Source: Chromohalobacter beijerinckii (lineage in GTDB: Bacteria > Pseudomonadota > Gammaproteobacteria > Pseudomonadales > Halomonadaceae). From it: a stretch of DNA of 64,000 bases. This document shows, one piece after another, positions 8,158 to 19,704 of this stretch (the first letter of the stretch is position 1; the number at the start of each line of letters is the position of its first letter). The DNA lies in the NCBI RefSeq assembly GCF_023061185.1, contig NZ_JAKGAK010000007.1, positions 1-64,000 of the forward strand, in the 5' to 3' direction. Made by a program: the position numbers and the translations under genes. The notes under the pieces are model-generated. The model worked only from the letters and a program-made list of their open reading frames with translations, ran no database searches and was not told the origin of the DNA.

Positions 8158-9222
8158 TCAGCCGGTGCGTCTGAGCAATACGATGCCCAGCACATAGCAG
8201 GCCACAGTGGGTACGAGCACCGCGAACACCGGCGAGAAGCCGAACAACATCGACGCCGGCGCCAGCAGGTCCTGCAGGTACTTGAACGAGACACCGACGA
8301 TGATGCCGTAGAACACTCGCGTACCGGCGGCCACGGTGCGCAACGGGCCGAACACGAAGGAGGCAGCCACCAGCATCAGGCCCGCCAGGGTGAAAGGCAG
8401 CAGCATTTTCTGCCAGAAGTACAATAGCGGCTGCGTGGCCTCGAGCCCCTGGTTGCCCAGGTAACTGGCGTAACGCCACAAGTCGCTGGGCGACTGGCTA
8501 TCCAACGGACGCAACAAGCGATTGAGCTGTTCGGGGGTAAACGTGGTCTCCCAGGTACGCTTGTCAGTGGTGTCGACGACGGTCTGGCCGCCCTCGAAAC
8601 GCGTTTCCTCGATGTTTTGCCATTGCCAGCTACCGTCTTCCCAGATCGCGCGGTCGGCATGCTCGGCACTCACCAAGCGGTTGCCGTCGAAGTGATAGCG
8701 CGTGACATCGATGACCACATCATCCGCGCGGATGGTGCCGAAGCGATAGAAGTCATCGCCCTCGCGCTGCCAACCGCCACGCTCGGAGAGAATCGCGCCC
8801 TCGCCTTCGAGTTGTTCCAGACGCCAGGCCTCTGCGTATTGCTCGGTCACCGGGCTGACCCATTCGCTGACCGCCATGGTCAGGATGATCACCAAGCCCA
8901 ACGGCTTCATGGCGCCCCATAGAATGCGGGCCAGCGAACGCCCGGAGGCGCGCATCACCGTCAGCTCGTTGCTCGATGCCATGCTGCCCAGGCCAATCAA
9001 GGCGCCGATCAACACGCCTACCGGCGCATACTGATAAAACCGCCACGGCAGGCGCATCAGCAGATAAACGAAGACGTCCAGCGCGCCGTAGTTACCCTCG
9101 ACGTCACCGAGGTCGTTGATATAGGAAATGACCAGATCCAGCCCCAGGATCATGACCTGCACGACCAGCATGGCCGCCAGCACATTGCGCGCGATGTAGC
9201 GATCGAAACGGTCGAAAATCAT
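8158..9222 (-). CDS. lptG: LPS export ABC transporter permease LptG
   Basis: A 354-residue inner-membrane subunit of the LptB2FG complex, which extracts lipopolysaccharide and feeds it to the LptC-A-D bridge. Three N-terminal membrane segments (MLVVQVMILGLDLVISYI region first), a periplasmic beta-jellyroll domain at about residues 130-265, and three C-terminal segments match the YjgP/YjgQ family. The conserved SSNELTVMRASGRS coupling-helix region is present at about 82-95. Its start overlaps the lptF stop by four bases (ATGA), so the two are translationally coupled. Confidence 0.95.
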   Translation of the reverse strand: MIFDRFDRYIARNVLAAMLVVQVMILGLDLVISYINDLGDVEGNYGALDVFVYLLMRLPWRFYQYAPVGVLIGALIGLGSMASSNELTVMRASGRSLARILWGAMKPLGLVIILTMAVSEWVSPVTEQYAEAWRLEQLEGEGAILSERGGWQREGDDFYRFGTIRADDVVIDVTRYHFDGNRLVSAEHADRAIWEDGSWQWQNIEETRFEGGQTVVDTTDKRTWETTFTPEQLNRLLRPLDSQSPSDLWRYASYLGNQGLEATQPLLYFWQKMLLPFTLAGLMLVAASFVFGPLRTVAAGTRVFYGIIVGVSFKYLQDLLAPASMLFGFSPVFAVLVPTVACYVLGIVLLRRTG

Positions 9223-10301
9223 GTGCGGCCCCCTCGGCGCTGATCACGGCGTGTCATCCAGACTCCCAACAGCAGGTATCCCAGGTGGATCGGCCACATG
9301 CCGATGGAGGGCGCCAGCGAGCCACGCGAGATAGCATCCTGTGCCGCCAACAATAAACTCAAGTAACTGATGTGCAGGAAAATCGCCGGCATCAGCTTGG
9401 CGAAACGCCCCTGGCGCGGATTGACGCGCGACAGCGGCAGCGCCAGCAAGGTAAGGATCGGCACCATCAAGGGCATCGATAGCCGCCACTGCAGATTGGC
9501 CCAGGCTTCGTTATCGCCGCGCTCGATGAGCTGCGGGGTCGAGGTCAGCTCGGCGGCATCGAGATCGACTCGCTCGCTGGCGCGCGATAGGCGCACCGCA
9601 TAGGTGTCGAACTGCAACCGCTCGGCGACGTTATTTCCTGGCTCGACGCTGTAACGCTCGCCATCGGTCAACACCAAAAAGCGGCTGCCGGTATCCTCGT
9701 CAACCGTCTGATAGCCACCTTCGGCGCGGGTGACCACCGTCTCCGGCGTGCCATCGTTGCGTGGCTGGCGCTCGCTGATGAAGACGCTTTCCATGCGCGA
9801 GCGGTCATCGTTGAGGCTTTCGGTATAGGCGGTGCGCCCGCTGCCGAACTCCTGGAAACGCCCCGGTTGCAGCACCGAGAAATCGAGCCGGCTTTTCTGT
9901 TCCTCGAGCACCATCTCGTTGTGGCGGGCACCGCTCGGGGTCAGCCACAGGCTGCACACCGCCACCAGTATGGCCACCAGCACTGCCGGCCATAGCGTCA
10001 CCCGCAACAGCCGGTTGGGGCTGATGCCACAAGCCACCAGCACCGTGATCTCGCTATTGAGATAAAGCTGACCGAACGCCAGCAGAATGCCGAGAAAAAA
10101 CGACAGCGGCAGCACCAGCTCCATGAACCCGGGCAGATGAAAAAGCATCAAGGTGCCGAGAATGTTGGCAGGAATATCCCCTTGCGCGGCATCGCCAAAA
10201 TAGCGAATGAAGCGACTGCCCATGATCACCAGCAATAGCACGCCGGCCACGGCAGCCATGGTGGCGAGGATCTCGCGCGTCAAATAGCGGAATACGATCA
10301 A
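9219..10301 (-). CDS. lptF: LPS export ABC transporter permease LptF, TTG start
   Basis: The partner of LptG, 360 residues with the same 3+3 membrane layout and a central periplasmic jellyroll. The protein naturally begins IVFRYLTREILATM, which requires a TTG start at 10301; GGAG lies 7 bases upstream of it. An upstream ATG at 10379 would add 26 Arg/Gly/Pro-rich residues unlike any LptF, so I reject it. The coupling-helix equivalent reads LYLNSEITVLVACGISPNRLL. It is divergent from pepA, as in E. coli and Pseudomonas. Confidence 0.92.
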   Translation of the reverse strand: MIVFRYLTREILATMAAVAGVLLLVIMGSRFIRYFGDAAQGDIPANILGTLMLFHLPGFMELVLPLSFFLGILLAFGQLYLNSEITVLVACGISPNRLLRVTLWPAVLVAILVAVCSLWLTPSGARHNEMVLEEQKSRLDFSVLQPGRFQEFGSGRTAYTESLNDDRSRMESVFISERQPRNDGTPETVVTRAEGGYQTVDEDTGSRFLVLTDGERYSVEPGNNVAERLQFDTYAVRLSRASERVDLDAAELTSTPQLIERGDNEAWANLQWRLSMPLMVPILTLLALPLSRVNPRQGRFAKLMPAIFLHISYLSLLLAAQDAISRGSLAPSIGMWPIHLGYLLLGVWMTRRDQRRGGRT

Positions 10302-10509
10302 GCGTCTTCTCCCGGGTCGGTTCCCTGGTCCACGACGGCCCCTTGCGGGCCCAATGCAGCCTTCGACCACCCTCCCCATGCATTGCGTTCCGGCTTTGCG
10401 TACACTGGAGTACGTTCAGCGCCGGCATCCTTGTCGGCATTATCCAGAATACCCGGACACTTGTCTCGCCACGAGACAAGTCATGTCAGCTCAGTCGTGT
10501 GGAGACTTC

Positions 10510-12033
10510 ATGGAATCCCCCGTAACCAACGTCAACCCGGCCAAGGTCGAAACGGCATGCCTGATCGTGCCCGTCTTCAAGGATGGGGACCTGCTGCCGG
10601 CGGCGGACAAGCTCGACGACGCCAGTGAACGCCTGATCGGCCAGCTTCTCGACCGGGGCGACTTCGACCCCAGCCTCGGCAATGTGCAATTGATTCCCTT
10701 CGCGCCGGGGCTCGGTGCCGAGCGTCTGCTGCTCGTCGGCCTCGGCGAGCGCGCCAAGTGTGGCGAAGGCCAACTCATCAAGGCCCTCGATGCCGCCTTC
10801 GCCACCATCGTCAAGCTGCCGCTCGATGACGTGGCTGCCGCCTTCACCGACGTGCCGATCGGCGAACGCGACACCGCCTGGAAGGCGCGCGTCACACTGG
10901 AAGCCGCGCATCGTGCCTGCTACCGCTTCGACGACTTCAAGTCGCAGCCGGCCCCCGCACCGCGCCTCAAGAGCCTGACGCTGCTGGTCAGCGACCAGGA
11001 CGAAACGCCTCAGGCCGAGCTAGGCGCGCGCATCGGTTCCGCCGTCGGCGAAGGGGTCTCGCTGACGCGTACCCTGGGCAACTTGCCCAGCAATGTCTGC
11101 ACGCCGCGTTACCTCGCCGAGCAGGCGCAAACATTGGCAGCAGACGCCGACGGCGCGCTGAACGTCGAGATCCTCGACGAAGAGGCTTTGCAAGCGCTGG
11201 GCGCGAACGCCCTGCTCTCTGTCGGTCAGGGCAGCGAAGAACCCTCGCGCCTGATCATCATGCAGTATCGCGGCGCCGAGGACCCGGACGAAGCCCCGCA
11301 CGTCCTCGTCGGCAAGGGCATCACCTTCGATTCCGGCGGCATCTCGCTCAAACCCGGGGCCGGCATGGACGAGATGAAGTTCGACATGTGCGGCGCCGCC
11401 AGCGTCTTCGGTACCATGAAGACGGTGCTCGCGCTCAAGCCCAAGATCAATATCATCGGCGTGGTGGCAAGCGCCGAGAACATGCCCGATGGCCGCGCCT
11501 TCAAGCCCGGCGACATCGTCAAGACCCTCAAGGGGCTCAACGTCGAAGTCCTCAACACCGACGCCGAAGGGCGCATGGTGCTGTGCGACGCGCTGAGCTA
11601 CGTCGAGCGCTTCAAGCCCGCCAGCGCGGTGGATATCGCCACTCTGACCGGCGCTGCGATCATCGCGCTGGGCCATCATGCCTCGGGGCTACTGTCCAAC
11701 GACGACGATCTCGCACTGGACCTGCTCGACGCCGGCGAGAATGCCTGGGACCGCGCCTGGCACCTGCCCTTGTGGGACGAGTACCAGAGCCAGCTCGATT
11801 CCAACTTCGCCGACTTGGCCCACATCGGCGGTCGCCCAGCCGGCACCATCACCGCGGCCTGCTTCTTGTCGCGTTTCGCCGATGCCTATCCTTGGGCGCA
11901 CCTGGATATCGCCGGCACCGCCTGGAGTTCGGGTGAAAAGAAAGGCGCCAGTGGCCGCCCCGTGGGCCTGTTGACCCAATACTTGCTCGACCGCGAAACC
12001 GAGGCCAACGAGACGCGTCCCAGCGTCGAGTGA
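10510..12033 (+). CDS. pepA: Leucyl (cytosol) aminopeptidase PepA
   Basis: An M17 metallopeptidase of 507 residues removing N-terminal amino acids in the cytoplasm; homologues are also DNA-binding proteins acting in Xer recombination and gene control. The two-metal site is complete: K269 and D274 in GKGITFDSGG, K281, D292 in KFDMCGAA, then D351, E353 and R355 in NTDAEGRMVL. The ATG at 10510 has GGAGA 4 bases upstream and gives the normal family length; the frame stays open to 10354, but that extension is unsupported. It is divergent from lptF. Confidence 0.95.
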   Translation: MESPVTNVNPAKVETACLIVPVFKDGDLLPAADKLDDASERLIGQLLDRGDFDPSLGNVQLIPFAPGLGAERLLLVGLGERAKCGEGQLIKALDAAFATIVKLPLDDVAAAFTDVPIGERDTAWKARVTLEAAHRACYRFDDFKSQPAPAPRLKSLTLLVSDQDETPQAELGARIGSAVGEGVSLTRTLGNLPSNVCTPRYLAEQAQTLAADADGALNVEILDEEALQALGANALLSVGQGSEEPSRLIIMQYRGAEDPDEAPHVLVGKGITFDSGGISLKPGAGMDEMKFDMCGAASVFGTMKTVLALKPKINIIGVVASAENMPDGRAFKPGDIVKTLKGLNVEVLNTDAEGRMVLCDALSYVERFKPASAVDIATLTGAAIIALGHHASGLLSNDDDLALDLLDAGENAWDRAWHLPLWDEYQSQLDSNFADLAHIGGRPAGTITAACFLSRFADAYPWAHLDIAGTAWSSGEKKGASGRPVGLLTQYLLDRETEANETRPSVE

Positions 12034-12154
12034 CCCTTCGCAGCAAACAATTTGCATGCTAACGTAAGTAGCAGGCGCGCCGGCCTTTCCTCATCCGACG
12101 CGCCTGTGCCATTCTCGGCATCCGACCGAGCGCCAGATTTGACGGAGAACTTCA

Positions 12155-13255
12155 GTGACCCCTTCAGGCTTCGATATACGGCCTAACGCGCATCCCAAGG
12201 ATGCCGCCCTGCGCGAGACGATTCTCGAGAACCCCGGTTTCGGTCGTCATTTCAGCGATCACATGGCTCATATCCGCTGGACGAGCGATGTCGGCTGGCA
12301 TGGCCACGAAGTCCGCCCCTACGGGCCGTTGACGCTGGACCCGGCAGCGGCGGTGTTGCATTACGCTCAGGAAATCTTCGAGGGCATCAAGGCCTACCGC
12401 CATGCCGACGGTTCGGTATGGACCTTCCGTCCCGAGAAGAACGCCGAGCGTTTCCGCGCTTCCGCGCGGCGCCTGGCACTGCCCGAGCTCTCCGACGAGG
12501 ACTTCATCGGCTCGCTCAAGGCACTGCTCTCTCAGGACAATGTCTGGGTACCGACGCCAGCCAGCGCCGCCGAGGAGTCGAGCCTTTACCTGCGTCCGTT
12601 CATGATCGCCAGCGAGACCTTCCTCGGCGTGCGGCCCTCCAAAGAGGTCGATTACTACGTCATCGCCTCGCCGGCGGCGGCGTACTTCAAGGGTGGGGTG
12701 AATCCGGTCTCCATCTGGCTGTCCTCGCATTACAAGCGGGCCGCATCCGGCGGTACGGGTTATGCCAAGTGCGGAGGCAACTACGCCGCCTCGTTGGCAG
12801 CCCAGAAAGAAGCCGAAGCGCACGACTGCGCCCAGGTCGCCTTCCTCGACGCCGCCGAGAACAAGTGGATCGAGGAACTCGGCGGCATGAACCTGTTTTT
12901 CGTCTACAAGGACGGGCGCATCGTCACGCCCAAGTTGACCGGCACCATCCTCGAAGGCGTCACCCGTGACTCCATCCTGGAACTCGCCCGGGATCAGGGC
13001 CTGACGCCCGAGGAACGCCACATCAGTATCGACGAGTGGCGTGCCGGTGCGGCGTCCGGCGAGATTACCGAGGTCTTCGCCTGCGGCACCGCCGCCGTCA
13101 TCACTCCCGTCGGCGAGCTGCGCAGCGAAGACGAGGGCATCCGTCTCAAGGCGGATAGCGGCGGCGAAGTCGGCAAACGCCTGCGCAAGGAACTGCTCGA
13201 CCTGCAATACGGGCGCAGCGAGGACACACGCAACTGGCTGACGCGTCTGGCCTGA
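12155..13255 (+). CDS. ilvE: Branched-chain amino acid aminotransferase, type II
   Basis: A PLP-dependent transaminase of 366 residues interconverting Leu/Ile/Val and their keto acids. The order of motifs is that of the long (eukaryotic/Bacillus-like) BCAT group: YAQEIFEGIKAYRHADGSVW, then FRPEKNAERF, then GTGYAKCGGNYAAS, whose lysine should hold PLP, and WIEELGGMNLFF. The GTG start has GGAG 8 bases upstream. It is followed by its own terminator. The gene sits between pepA and holC, which are adjacent in many gammaproteobacteria. Confidence 0.92.
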   Translation: MTPSGFDIRPNAHPKDAALRETILENPGFGRHFSDHMAHIRWTSDVGWHGHEVRPYGPLTLDPAAAVLHYAQEIFEGIKAYRHADGSVWTFRPEKNAERFRASARRLALPELSDEDFIGSLKALLSQDNVWVPTPASAAEESSLYLRPFMIASETFLGVRPSKEVDYYVIASPAAAYFKGGVNPVSIWLSSHYKRAASGGTGYAKCGGNYAASLAAQKEAEAHDCAQVAFLDAAENKWIEELGGMNLFFVYKDGRIVTPKLTGTILEGVTRDSILELARDQGLTPEERHISIDEWRAGAASGEITEVFACGTAAVITPVGELRSEDEGIRLKADSGGEVGKRLRKELLDLQYGRSEDTRNWLTRLA

Positions 13256-13314
13256 GACGTCTAGGCTGACTGAATCGGTTCGGCTGAATCAGTCTGACAA
13301 GAGTCCCTCATACG

Positions 13315-13346
13315 ACGACACGGCCCGGCCGTGTCGTCCGGTTTTT
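13315..13346 (+). terminator. Rho-independent terminator after ilvE
   Basis: ACGACACGGC, loop CCG, GCCGTGTCGT, then CCGGTTTTT. It ends 5 bp before the AAGGAGG of the next gene, so that gene probably depends on its own promoter or on read-through. Confidence 0.8.
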
Positions 13347-13363
13347 ACGGCAAGGAGGTCACG

Positions 13364-14104
13364 ATGACGAAAGTGATGCTGATTACCGGCGCCGGACGTG
13401 GCATCGGTGCCGCCACCGCCAAACACGCCGCGCAAGCAGGCTATGCCGTTGCCATCAACTATCGCAGCGACAAGGCATCAGCCGAGGGTGTCGTGAGTGA
13501 CATCGAAGCGGCAGGCGGACGCGCTATCACCATTCAGGCCGATGTCGCCAACGAGGCGGACATCGTCGCCATGTTCGAGACCATCGACCGTGAGTTCGGG
13601 CGCCTCGACGTGCTGGTCAACAATGCCGGCATCGTCGATCAGATCAGCCGCGTCGACGAGATGAGCTTCGAGCGTGTCGACCGCATGATGCGCATCAACG
13701 TGACCGGCCCGTTCGTCTGCGCCCGTGAGGCAATCAAGCGCATGTCCACCCAGCACGGCGGACAAGGCGGCGCCATCGTCAACGTCGGCTCGGCAGCCTC
13801 GCACTTGGGCGGTGCCAGCGAATACGTCGATTACGCCGCCTCCAAGGGCGCCATCGACACCATGACCGAAGGCCTCGCCAAAGAAGTCGCCGGTGAAGGC
13901 ATTCGCGTCAACGGCGTGCGCCCCGGCGTGATTCGCACCACCATTCACGCCAGTGGCGGCAACCCCGACAAGCCCGATGTCGCCGGCTCGGTGATTCCCA
14001 TGGGCCGCATCGGCGAGCCCGAAGAAATCGCCAACGGCGTGCTATGGCTGGCCGAGGCCGGCTTCACTACTGGGGCGTTGATCGATATCGACGGCGGCGT
14101 TTAG
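13364..14104 (+). CDS. Short-chain dehydrogenase/reductase
   Basis: A 246-residue classical SDR. The cofactor motif is TGAGRGIGAATA near the N-terminus, then NNAG at about 82-85, the catalytic Ser in VNVGSAASHLGG and the YxxxK pair in YAASK. The residues following the second strand (INYRSDKASAEG, with Arg) suggest NADP preference, as in 3-oxoacyl-ACP reductase-like or glucose-dehydrogenase-like members. The substrate cannot be assigned. The start at 13364 is fixed by AAGGAGG 7 bases upstream; a 13331 start would run through the terminator tail. Confidence 0.88.
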   Translation: MTKVMLITGAGRGIGAATAKHAAQAGYAVAINYRSDKASAEGVVSDIEAAGGRAITIQADVANEADIVAMFETIDREFGRLDVLVNNAGIVDQISRVDEMSFERVDRMMRINVTGPFVCAREAIKRMSTQHGGQGGAIVNVGSAASHLGGASEYVDYAASKGAIDTMTEGLAKEVAGEGIRVNGVRPGVIRTTIHASGGNPDKPDVAGSVIPMGRIGEPEEIANGVLWLAEAGFTTGALIDIDGGV

Positions 14105-14201
14105 TCGCCATCGATTGGCTGCGCGTCGCCGGGATTGTCTTTCTTCCAGCTTCCAGGCGCGTAGCGCCGCTCTGACAACTTACGACTCCCCGAAGGGGCC
14201 C

Positions 14202-14642
14202 ATGACTCAAGTCGATTTCTACATCTTGCCCGACACCACGCTCGGCGCGCGGCTGGACTTCGCTTGCCGGCTGGCGGAGACCATCCACCGCAAGGGCTAT
14301 CGGCTGCATATTCACACCGAGGACGAAGCCATGGCGCGCGAGCTCGACGATCGGCTGTGGACCTTCAAGCCCGAAAGCTACCTGCCCCACGCGGTGCTGG
14401 CCGACGAAGTCGATCCCCTGCCGCCCGTGACCCTGGGCTGGGAAACGCCGCCGGCGCCCGGTGTGGAGGCGATGCTCAACCTGCATCCCGAGATTCCCGA
14501 GTGGTTCTCGCGCTTCGAGCGCGTCGCCGAGATCATCAACCAGCATCAGGACGTGCTGACCGCCAAGCGCGCCTGCTGGCAGACCTATAAAAAGCGCGGC
14601 TACCCCGTCAAAGCCAACGACCTCACCGGCACCGCGGGCTGA
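14202..14642 (+). CDS. holC: DNA polymerase III chi subunit HolC
   Basis: A 146-residue clamp-loader accessory subunit (147 in E. coli) that links the psi subunit to single-strand binding protein. It opens with MTQVDFYILPDTTLGARLDFACRLAETIHRKGYRL-like sequence typical of chi and contains the LDDRLWTF and FLPH-like (YLPHAVL) motifs. AAGGGG before the ATG at 14202 supports this start; the frame extends upstream to a TTG at 14115 without a site. It lies immediately before valS as in E. coli. Confidence 0.95.
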   Translation: MTQVDFYILPDTTLGARLDFACRLAETIHRKGYRLHIHTEDEAMARELDDRLWTFKPESYLPHAVLADEVDPLPPVTLGWETPPAPGVEAMLNLHPEIPEWFSRFERVAEIINQHQDVLTAKRACWQTYKKRGYPVKANDLTGTAG

Positions 14643-14744
14643 GCGCCGCCATGACGTCACCCCGCTTACGGGGTTATACTTGTCGGCATTTTTCGCCACG
14701 GCCATGCGCCGTGATGACCGTATTTCAAGAGCCGACCAACGCCC

Positions 14745-17588
<2,844 letters not shown>

Positions 17589-17632
17589 GCGCCGCTGTCA
17601 CAATGTCGGCACAACGCCGGCGCAAGCCAATC

Positions 17633-17665
17633 ACGCCCATGCGGTTCACGCCGCATGGGCGTTTT
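17633..17665 (+). terminator. Rho-independent terminator after valS
   Basis: ACGCCCATGCGG pairs with CCGCATGGGCGT across a short loop, followed by TTTT, 45 bp past the stop. Confidence 0.9.
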
Positions 17666-17687
17666 CATGTCAGGGGACACAGCACAT

Positions 17688-17718
17688 AAAAAAACCCGCG
17701 CCAGGGGGCTGCGCGGGT
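17688..17718 (-). terminator. Strong rho-independent terminator
   Basis: ACCCGCGC, a 9-base loop, GCGCGGGT and a run of seven T on the minus strand. It is 165 bp past the aminopeptidase stop, unusually far, which is the reason to suspect a transcript of its own in between. Confidence 0.9.
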
Positions 17719-17821
17719 CGAGGCAGGGTACTACTAGGGGTGCATCGCGAAACGATGCAGGGGTGAAACATCTGATGAGCACCAGATGCCGCTTACTTTA
17801 TTCCTACGCGTCTCATACCAC
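17688..17821 (-). ncRNA. Candidate small RNA or 3'-UTR transcript, three hairpins
   Basis: Reading leftwards on the minus strand: a weak promoter-like pair (TTGAGC at 17859-17854 and AT-rich TAACAA near 17834-17829, 19-bp spacing), then a hairpin CATCTG/CAGATG (17788-17769), a hairpin TGCATCG/CGATGCA (17759-17741), and a strong terminator with seven U (17718-17688). CACCCCT-like C-rich single-strand segments flank the middle hairpin. No protein gene lies downstream before the convergent valS. It is either an independent RNA of about 130 nt or the structured 3' end of the aminopeptidase mRNA. Confidence 0.4.
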
Positions 17822-17883
17822 CAATAAATTGTTAGCATGATAGCGATAGGAAAGCTCAATTTTTGCCCCGGCACCAAGAGCGT

Positions 17884-19701
17884 TTAGCGGGCGATGGGCG
17901 TCGTACGCCGCTCGAGCCAATCACGAGCCGGCCCCTCGACCTTGGGCATCAAGCGTTGACGAACCTCGTCATGGTAGGCGTTGAGCCAGGCGATTTCCGC
18001 ATCATCGAGCAGCGCAATATCGATGGCTCGGGTATCGATGGGGCACAGCGTGAGCGTCTCGAAACGCAGGAACTCGCCGAAGTCGCTGGGCTGAGCCGAA
18101 CGATTGACCACCAGGTTCTCGATGCGCACGCCCCACTGCCCCGGCCGATAGGCGCCCGGCTCGATCGAGGTGATCATGCCGGGCTGCATGGCTGACTGCG
18201 GCGTAGGTGACGCGTACCACGCGATCACCTGCGGTCCCTCGTGGACATTCAGGAAATAGCCCACACCGTGCCCGGTGCCATGCCCATAGTCGATGCCCGC
18301 GGCCCACAGCGGCGCGCGGGCGATGGCGTCCAGCTGCGGCGATGGGATGCCACGCGGGAACTGGGCACGCGACAACGCGATGGTGCCCTTGAGCACCTGG
18401 GTGAAATCGCGCCGGTGCGCCGCGTCGATCTCGCCCACCGGCACCACACGGGTGATGTCGGTAGTACCGCCCAGATATTGGGCCCCCGAGTCGATCAGCA
18501 GCAAACCATCGCCCTCGATCACGGAATGCGCCGCCGGAGTGGCATGATAATGCGGTAGCGCGCCGTTGGCATTGAAGGCAGCGATGGTCGCGAAACTCCG
18601 CGAGACGAAGCCGTCGCGCTCAGCGCGTGCGGCGGTGATACGCTCGTCGACGTTCAGCTCGGTCACCGTCTCGTCGCTGGCCAATGCGTCTTCCAGCCAG
18701 GCGAAGAACGCGCACAACGCGGCGCCGTCTTCCTCCATGGCGTGGCGCACATGCTCGATGTCGCGGTCGCTCTTGCGGCTCTTGGCAAGCGTGCTCGGCT
18801 GAAAGGCCTCGACGACGTTCACGCCTTCCGGCACGGCCTCCGTCAGCGCCAGGCTGACCCGTGCCGGATCGATCAACAGGCGCGCGTCGGCAGACAGCCC
18901 AGCGAGACGCTCCGCCACCCACGCGTAATCGGCGACATCAATGCCGTCGTCGGCGAGCTTGCCGACCAAGGCGTCATCCAATTTGCCCGGGGCGACGAAC
19001 AAGGTGGCACGCGTCGCCTCGACGAGCAGGTGCGATAAGAACACCGGATTGAAGTCGACATCCGAACCGCGCAGGTTAGTCAGCCAGGCAATGTCGTCGA
19101 GGGTCGAGACTAAGTGCGTATCGGCGCCTTGGGCCTCCATTTCCTCGCGCAACGTCGCCAGCTTTTCGCGCCGCGCGGTATCTACGTAATCGCTCGGGTG
19201 GGCACGCACCGGCGCCTCGGGCAACGCGGGGCGGTCCGGCCAGATGGCATCAAGCAAATCCCGGTGGCCTTCCCAGCGGATCCCTTTCGGCGCCAGATGC
19301 GCCTCCATCTGACGCACGTTGGCCGCCGACACCACGGCGCCGTCGAAGCCTACCGTGGCGCCTGCGGGAAGTTGCTCGGCGAGCCACTGCATGGGCCGCT
19401 GCGCCTGGCCGGGCTGGAGTTTCATCAATTCGATGCCGCTCCCGGCCAGTTGCTGCTCGGCCTGTACCCAGTAGCGACTGTCCACCCATAGCCCGGCCGC
19501 CTGCTGGGTGATCACCAGCGTGCCCACCGAACCATCGAAGCCCGAAAGCCAAGCGCGACCCTGCCAGTGATGCGGCAGATATTCGGAACTGTGCGGATCG
19601 GACGATGGCAACCACCAGGCATCAACGCCCTGTTCGCGCATGGCATCGCGCAGCGCGGCCAGGCGGGCGGCGGGCGTTTGGGAAGGTTCACTCAGCGGCA
19701 T
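17884..19701 (-). CDS. Xaa-Pro aminopeptidase, M24B, three-domain form
   Basis: A 605-residue cytosolic peptidase releasing the N-terminal residue before proline. The length and layout are those of the large XPNPEP1-like form: two creatinase-N domains (about 12-150 and 170-310), the pita-bread catalytic domain (about 315-530) and a C-terminal extension. All five metal ligands are visible: D404, D415, H478 (GHGTGHGVGYF), E514 (SIEPGAY) and E528 (VRIENLV). It starts 3 bp after the stop of the POT peptide transporter, so imported proline-containing di- and tripeptides are its likely substrates. Confidence 0.93.
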   Translation of the reverse strand: MPLSEPSQTPAARLAALRDAMREQGVDAWWLPSSDPHSSEYLPHHWQGRAWLSGFDGSVGTLVITQQAAGLWVDSRYWVQAEQQLAGSGIELMKLQPGQAQRPMQWLAEQLPAGATVGFDGAVVSAANVRQMEAHLAPKGIRWEGHRDLLDAIWPDRPALPEAPVRAHPSDYVDTARREKLATLREEMEAQGADTHLVSTLDDIAWLTNLRGSDVDFNPVFLSHLLVEATRATLFVAPGKLDDALVGKLADDGIDVADYAWVAERLAGLSADARLLIDPARVSLALTEAVPEGVNVVEAFQPSTLAKSRKSDRDIEHVRHAMEEDGAALCAFFAWLEDALASDETVTELNVDERITAARAERDGFVSRSFATIAAFNANGALPHYHATPAAHSVIEGDGLLLIDSGAQYLGGTTDITRVVPVGEIDAAHRRDFTQVLKGTIALSRAQFPRGIPSPQLDAIARAPLWAAGIDYGHGTGHGVGYFLNVHEGPQVIAWYASPTPQSAMQPGMITSIEPGAYRPGQWGVRIENLVVNRSAQPSDFGEFLRFETLTLCPIDTRAIDIALLDDAEIAWLNAYHDEVRQRLMPKVEGPARDWLERRTTPIAR

Positions 19702-19704
19702 GAT

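Noticed and set aside
17735-17839. Short frame starting MLTIYWWYETRR that resembles a tryptophan leader peptide
   Set aside because: It has two adjacent Trp codons and a terminator after it, but there is no tryptophan gene downstream, no ribosome-binding site, and the likely promoter overlaps the ATG. Kept only as a curiosity within the RNA candidate.
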